A program made the position numbers and the translations under genes. Shown here piece by piece: positions 61,055 through 64,000 of a stretch of DNA of 64,000 nucleotides. The notes beneath the pieces are model-generated. The model had not been told where the DNA came from and did no database searches. It worked only from the letters and a program-made list of their open reading frames with translations. Each line of letters opens with the position of its first letter. Positions within the stretch are counted from its first letter, which is position 1. This DNA is from Haliscomenobacter hydrossis DSM 1100 (lineage in GTDB: Bacteria; Bacteroidota; Bacteroidia; Chitinophagales; Saprospiraceae): contig NC_015510.1 of the NCBI RefSeq assembly GCF_000212735.1, positions 1,426,001-1,490,000 on the forward strand, given 5' to 3'.

Positions 61055-62470
61055 TCACAGGCGAACTCCTCCGGAAGTGTATTTCGTCGGGTCGATTAGT
61101 CCATACTTTTCGACTAATGCCTCAAAGGCTCTTTGTCCATAAAGCCTACACTTCCGTTGACTCTTGCGGTTATAGTAACGGTTCAGTCGCTCTTGCAGGT
61201 AGTGCCGTAACCGTCTTTTGCTCACCGCTGGATAGCTCACCCCTTTGATGTCAAAGTAGTTCAACCATCCCCGTAATAGCTTATTCAGGTCTTCGCTCAC
61301 TTGTTCTCCCTTGTAGTGACCATGTGCTTCAAGATATGTATCGATCTTGTCTCGGATCTTTTGCTCCGATTTCTGACTTGGAATGATGTTCCAGTAGCGT
61401 TTGTTACGATCCCATAAATCCTTGTCGTAGCGGATGGTGAACCCTAAAAAGTTAAAGCTCTCCGCTTTTGCTTCCACCGTTCGGGTTTTCTGCTCATTCA
61501 AGCTTAATCCCATTCGACTTAGCAAGCTTTTGAGCTGCTCCTTCACTTGTTCTCCGATCTGTTTGCCCATTAACACAAAATCATCTGCATACCGTACTAT
61601 CTTCACTCCACCTTGGTAAAACAAACTCTTCGGATTGTTCACGATCCGATCTAATAGGTTCAGGTATATATTGGCCAGTAAGGGCGAGATCACGCCCCCT
61701 TGTGGTGTCCCTACTTTGTTCTTCTTGCCCCCTTTAAACTGTCCGTCCTCGTATATCGGCGCTTTCAACCATTGACCGATTAAGTCCAATATCCGTCCGT
61801 CACTGATCCGCTCTTTTAGCCCAATCAGCAGTTTATCGTGTGGTATCGTATCAAAGTATTTACTCAAGTCCGCATCCAATACTTCACTCTTCCCTTCCTG
61901 TAGATAACCCTTGATCGCTCCTAGTGCATCCCCAGAACTGCGTTCTGGGCGGAACCCATAGGAACTTTCCTCAAAGTCCGCTTCAAAGATCGGTTCTATT
62001 AGTAGTTTACATGCTGTCTGTACTATCCGGTCTCTAACCGTCGGTATCCCCAATGGACGTTCTCCTCCGTTCGCTTTCGGGATCATTACCCGTTTTACTG
62101 CTTGCGTCCGGTAGCGCTTCGTCCTTAGTTCCTCCCCTAGTTCCTCCAAATAGTTCTCTACGCCGCCTTGCTCAATATCATTTATGCTGATCCCGTCTAT
62201 GCCGGGGGAGCCTTGGTTCGCTTTTACTGCCTTCCATGCAACGCTCAACATATGTTTTTGAAACACCTTGTCGTATAACACGTAAAACTTATACCCCTTG
62301 TCCTGCTTGGCTTTTTGGTATAGCTTGCATTGTAACGAAAATACCCTTTCCGCATCGCTCAACTCCCATTTCTTCTTCCCGAATAGTGGCAGTTGTCCCT
62401 CCGCTCCGTCTTTCTGTTGATACTTATTTCTCAATTTTGACTGGTCTTCCATTTTGCAAGTTTTATTCAT
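61055..62470 (-). CDS. ltrA: Group II intron reverse transcriptase/maturase
   Basis: 471-aa multifunctional protein that helps the intron RNA splice and copies it into new sites. RT blocks: GSPGIDGISINDIE, RYRTQAVKRVMIPKANGGERPLGIPTVRDRIVQ (in part), YGFRPERSSGDAL, DADLSKYFDTIPHDKLL, GTPQGGVISPLLANIYLN and the catalytic YADDFVLMG. The thumb/X (maturase) region has LRGWLNYFDI and LRHYLQERLNRYYNRKSQRKCRLYG. The protein stops after the X domain; there is no HNH endonuclease, so retrohoming would use nicks from other sources. The frame is intact, so the element may be active. Confidence 0.95.
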   Translation of the reverse strand: MNKTCKMEDQSKLRNKYQQKDGAEGQLPLFGKKKWELSDAERVFSLQCKLYQKAKQDKGYKFYVLYDKVFQKHMLSVAWKAVKANQGSPGIDGISINDIEQGGVENYLEELGEELRTKRYRTQAVKRVMIPKANGGERPLGIPTVRDRIVQTACKLLIEPIFEADFEESSYGFRPERSSGDALGAIKGYLQEGKSEVLDADLSKYFDTIPHDKLLIGLKERISDGRILDLIGQWLKAPIYEDGQFKGGKKNKVGTPQGGVISPLLANIYLNLLDRIVNNPKSLFYQGGVKIVRYADDFVLMGKQIGEQVKEQLKSLLSRMGLSLNEQKTRTVEAKAESFNFLGFTIRYDKDLWDRNKRYWNIIPSQKSEQKIRDKIDTYLEAHGHYKGEQVSEDLNKLLRGWLNYFDIKGVSYPAVSKRRLRHYLQERLNRYYNRKSQRKCRLYGQRAFEALVEKYGLIDPTKYTSGGVRL

Positions 62471-62880
62471 AGCAATGCCCCTTCGCTCCTCCCGCTTTTA
62501 CCTTTTCGGGGATCAGCACTACTATGGGCATCTCCGACTCCCTCGACTAGGTTAGACTGCCTATCGTTAGGGTCTCCCACGTTCATGCGGCACCTTTGAG
62601 AAACACGCAACATTATCTTACCCCGGGTAGTCCCCATTGTGCCCTTTGCCGATGCTTCCAATGGAGTTGCAGGTTTCATCCAATCTGGCAGACTGACCAC
62701 TACCAATAGTGTAACGAGGCCTAACTAATGCAGCTTATCTCTCCCGTTAGTGCGAGCTCTTGGCCCTTCGTTTCCTCCAGTCCAATCACACCTCCTTCAA
62801 GCTGATCGGCATCTTGGCTCGTGTGGTTCTTGCATCCACATAGGTTTTATTTTATATTTACCGCACGCCTCGTGGCGCAC

Positions 62881-62956
62881 CAGATTCGCACAGATTTTTT
62901 TAGCAACTCAAATAAAATCTGTGCGAATCTGTGTTATCTGTGTTATCCGTGGTGAA
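62881..62956. repeat. Long palindromic repeat split by the group II intron
   Basis: One arm is 62914-62954 (AAAATCTGTGCGAATCTGTG... to ...TTATCCGTGGTG). The other arm begins at 62881-62898 and is continued on the far side of the intron at 60942-60955 (CACCACGGATAACA). Rejoined, it is a hairpin of the same family as that at 16451-16580. It starts 5 bases past the M61 stop. Confidence 0.85.
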
Positions 62957-62961
62957 AAATA

Positions 62962-64000
62962 CTAAGGCGAAACCTTCCCCCTCAACCAGCCCTCTAAAAT
63001 TGCTCTTTGTTGTTTACCCGCATTGGCTTGCGGTGTGATTTTAAACGAACGCTCCAATTTTTTACCCAAAATCAAGGTCAGCGTTTTTTTCTCGCCACGT
63101 TGTGCCACCACTAATTTCATTTCCGCTCCGGGCAACTGGTCTTTGATCATGTTGCCAAAAGGAAAGGCTTTAGCGGGCTGATTGTCAATCTCCAAAATGA
63201 CATCGCGTCGGCGCAATCCCGCTTGCCAGGCTGGCGAATCGAATTCTACTGCGGTAATCACCGTGCTGTCTTTGGCCACGCGGGTTGTGACCCCCAGCCA
63301 GGCACCTGGCACAGTTTGTCGCTCCAGGTCTATATGGAGACCCGCGTGATCCAGGTGTTTGGTGTAATCAATTTCGGTGGTGCTACCGACGTAACGAAAC
63401 AGCTCTTCCAGATTGGTTCCTGCGATGTCTTCACATACTTTGCGAAATTCCTGCTCCGTAAATCCCCGTTGTTGTTTGAGGTAGTATTCCTGGTACAGGG
63501 TACGCATCACATCGTCCAGCGATTTTTTGTTGCCCGTGAGGTGGCGAATGTGCAAGTCGAACATCCAACCCACGATGGGGCCTTTGTCGTAATAAGAAAT
63601 GGTTTTGTTCACCTCATCTCCGGTGCGGCCAAAGGGGCCATCGCTCCAGGTTTCGTAACTGGCTTGCAGGAGGGTTTGGTACAAACGCCCGGGTTTGTCT
63701 TCAAAACCCTGGATGTTTTTGCGAAGCGCTTCCAACAACTCTTCATCGTTACACAAGCCAGCCCGGCGCAGCAACAGGTATTCGTAGTACACGGTCAGGC
63801 CTTCCGAAATCCAGAGCTGATTGGTACGGCTGCCCTGGTCGTAGTCAAAAGGCCCGAGTTCGATGGGACGGATGCGTTTGACATTGTAGTGGTGGAAATA
63901 TTCATGGGCCAAAAAAAACAAGGTACGCAGGCGGCTTTGGGGATTGTTTTGGCTTTCGTCTGTAAAAGTAAAAGTAGTCGAGTTCAGGTGTTCAATGCCG
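62962..64000 (-). CDS. M61-family (glycyl aminopeptidase-like) peptidase with PDZ domain, partial
   Basis: C-terminal ~346 residues; the frame is open to the window edge, so the 5' end lies beyond 64000. The edge part reads GIEHLNSTTFTF, the G-x-EH-x-NS motif of M61 enzymes. The zinc site is FFLAHEYFHHYNV (HExxH), with the third ligand Glu in WISEGLTVYYEYLLL. After an all-helical segment, a PDZ-like domain (about the last 110 residues: GAWLGVTTRVAKDSTVITAVEFDSPAWQAGLRRRDVILEID, in part) ends the protein. Such enzymes are usually periplasmic. It converges with the M16 peptidase gene across the intron. Confidence 0.9.
   Translation of the reverse strand, partial: GIEHLNSTTFTFTDESQNNPQSRLRTLFFLAHEYFHHYNVKRIRPIELGPFDYDQGSRTNQLWISEGLTVYYEYLLLRRAGLCNDEELLEALRKNIQGFEDKPGRLYQTLLQASYETWSDGPFGRTGDEVNKTISYYDKGPIVGWMFDLHIRHLTGNKKSLDDVMRTLYQEYYLKQQRGFTEQEFRKVCEDIAGTNLEELFRYVGSTTEIDYTKHLDHAGLHIDLERQTVPGAWLGVTTRVAKDSTVITAVEFDSPAWQAGLRRRDVILEIDNQPAKAFPFGNMIKDQLPGAEMKLVVAQRGEKKTLTLILGKKLERSFKITPQANAGKQQRAILEGWLRGKVSP

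Larger units (their letters stand above)
60956..62880 (-). mobile_element. Group II intron with encoded maturase
   Basis: A 1925-base retroelement. The 5' end GTGCGCC (62880-62874) matches the group II GTGYG start, and the 3' end reads CTAC just before 60955. Domain V (61030-60998) and a domain VI hairpin with a bulged A seven bases from the end (60962) are visible. The reverse transcriptase gene occupies domain IV. The flanks rejoin as GCGAATCTG + TGTTATCCGTGG, which recreates the arm of a palindromic repeat, so both boundaries are supported by sequence. RNA domains I-III fill 62471-62880. Confidence 0.9.

Overview
The window looks like a chromosomal segment of a free-living Bacteroidota, most probably a Saprospiraceae/Haliscomenobacter-like bacterium. 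The grounds are the Bacteroidota order of the dcw cluster with murF absent, two proteins with type IX secretion (T9SS) C-terminal sorting domains, -7 promoter elements of the TAnnTTTG type, and intergenic palindromic repeats. The genus is an inference; no rRNA or tRNA gene is visible. Most of the sequence is ordinary chromosome.

Layout: (1) 1-16.1 kb, minus strand: a complete division and cell-wall (dcw) cluster read mraZ-rsmH-ftsL-ftsI-murE-mraY-murD-ftsW-murG-murC-ftsQ-ftsA-ftsZ. It opens with a TAnnTTTG promoter overlapped by three 10-bp-spaced MraZ boxes and closes with an intrinsic terminator. (2) 16.1-29 kb: a T9SS type B sorted protein, an EamA transporter, a secreted M28 peptidase, a MazG-like NTP pyrophosphohydrolase, a group IV decarboxylase (arginine decarboxylase type), two unknown proteins, a 1-kb repeat-rich spacer and an alpha-glucan phosphorylase. 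(3) 29.1-36.15 kb: a translationally coupled operon CHAT protease / tandem nSTAND1 NTPase / winged helix-TM-coiled coil-WD40 / outer-membrane barrel. This is the most interesting locus: it looks like a split, membrane-anchored STAND-type conflict (defence or programmed-death) system. (4) 36.4-49.9 kb: a small barrel protein, a gluconate-2-dehydrogenase-subunit-3-like protein with a frameshifted GMC oxidoreductase, an unknown secreted protein, a DUF3291 protein, an orphan antitoxin-like gene, a GH51 arabinofuranosidase, and gltB-gltD. (5) 50.5-64 kb: a PhoD-like phosphatase, a Gfo/Idh/MocA oxidoreductase, an M20 peptidase, a NagB-like isomerase, a GH9 glucanase with a T9SS tail, an M16 double-domain peptidase, a group II intron with its reverse transcriptase, and an M61 peptidase cut by the window edge.

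The second theme is repeats. At least six intergenic families recur: 9-bp GGTTCGnGG tandem arrays; CCCACGA hairpin doublets; a REP with core CTTCGACTTCGCTC; long perfect hairpins built on ATCCGTGGTG-type sequence; GGGCAACC hairpins; and locus-specific inverted repeats. Many overlap or directly abut the stop codon of the neighbouring gene, including inside the dcw cluster. The group II intron sits inside one of the long hairpins, whose two halves can be rejoined by eye.

Two places look like single-base frame changes: a convincing one in the GMC oxidoreductase, and a possible one between the STAND and WD40 genes. Raw reads or relatives would show whether these are real.
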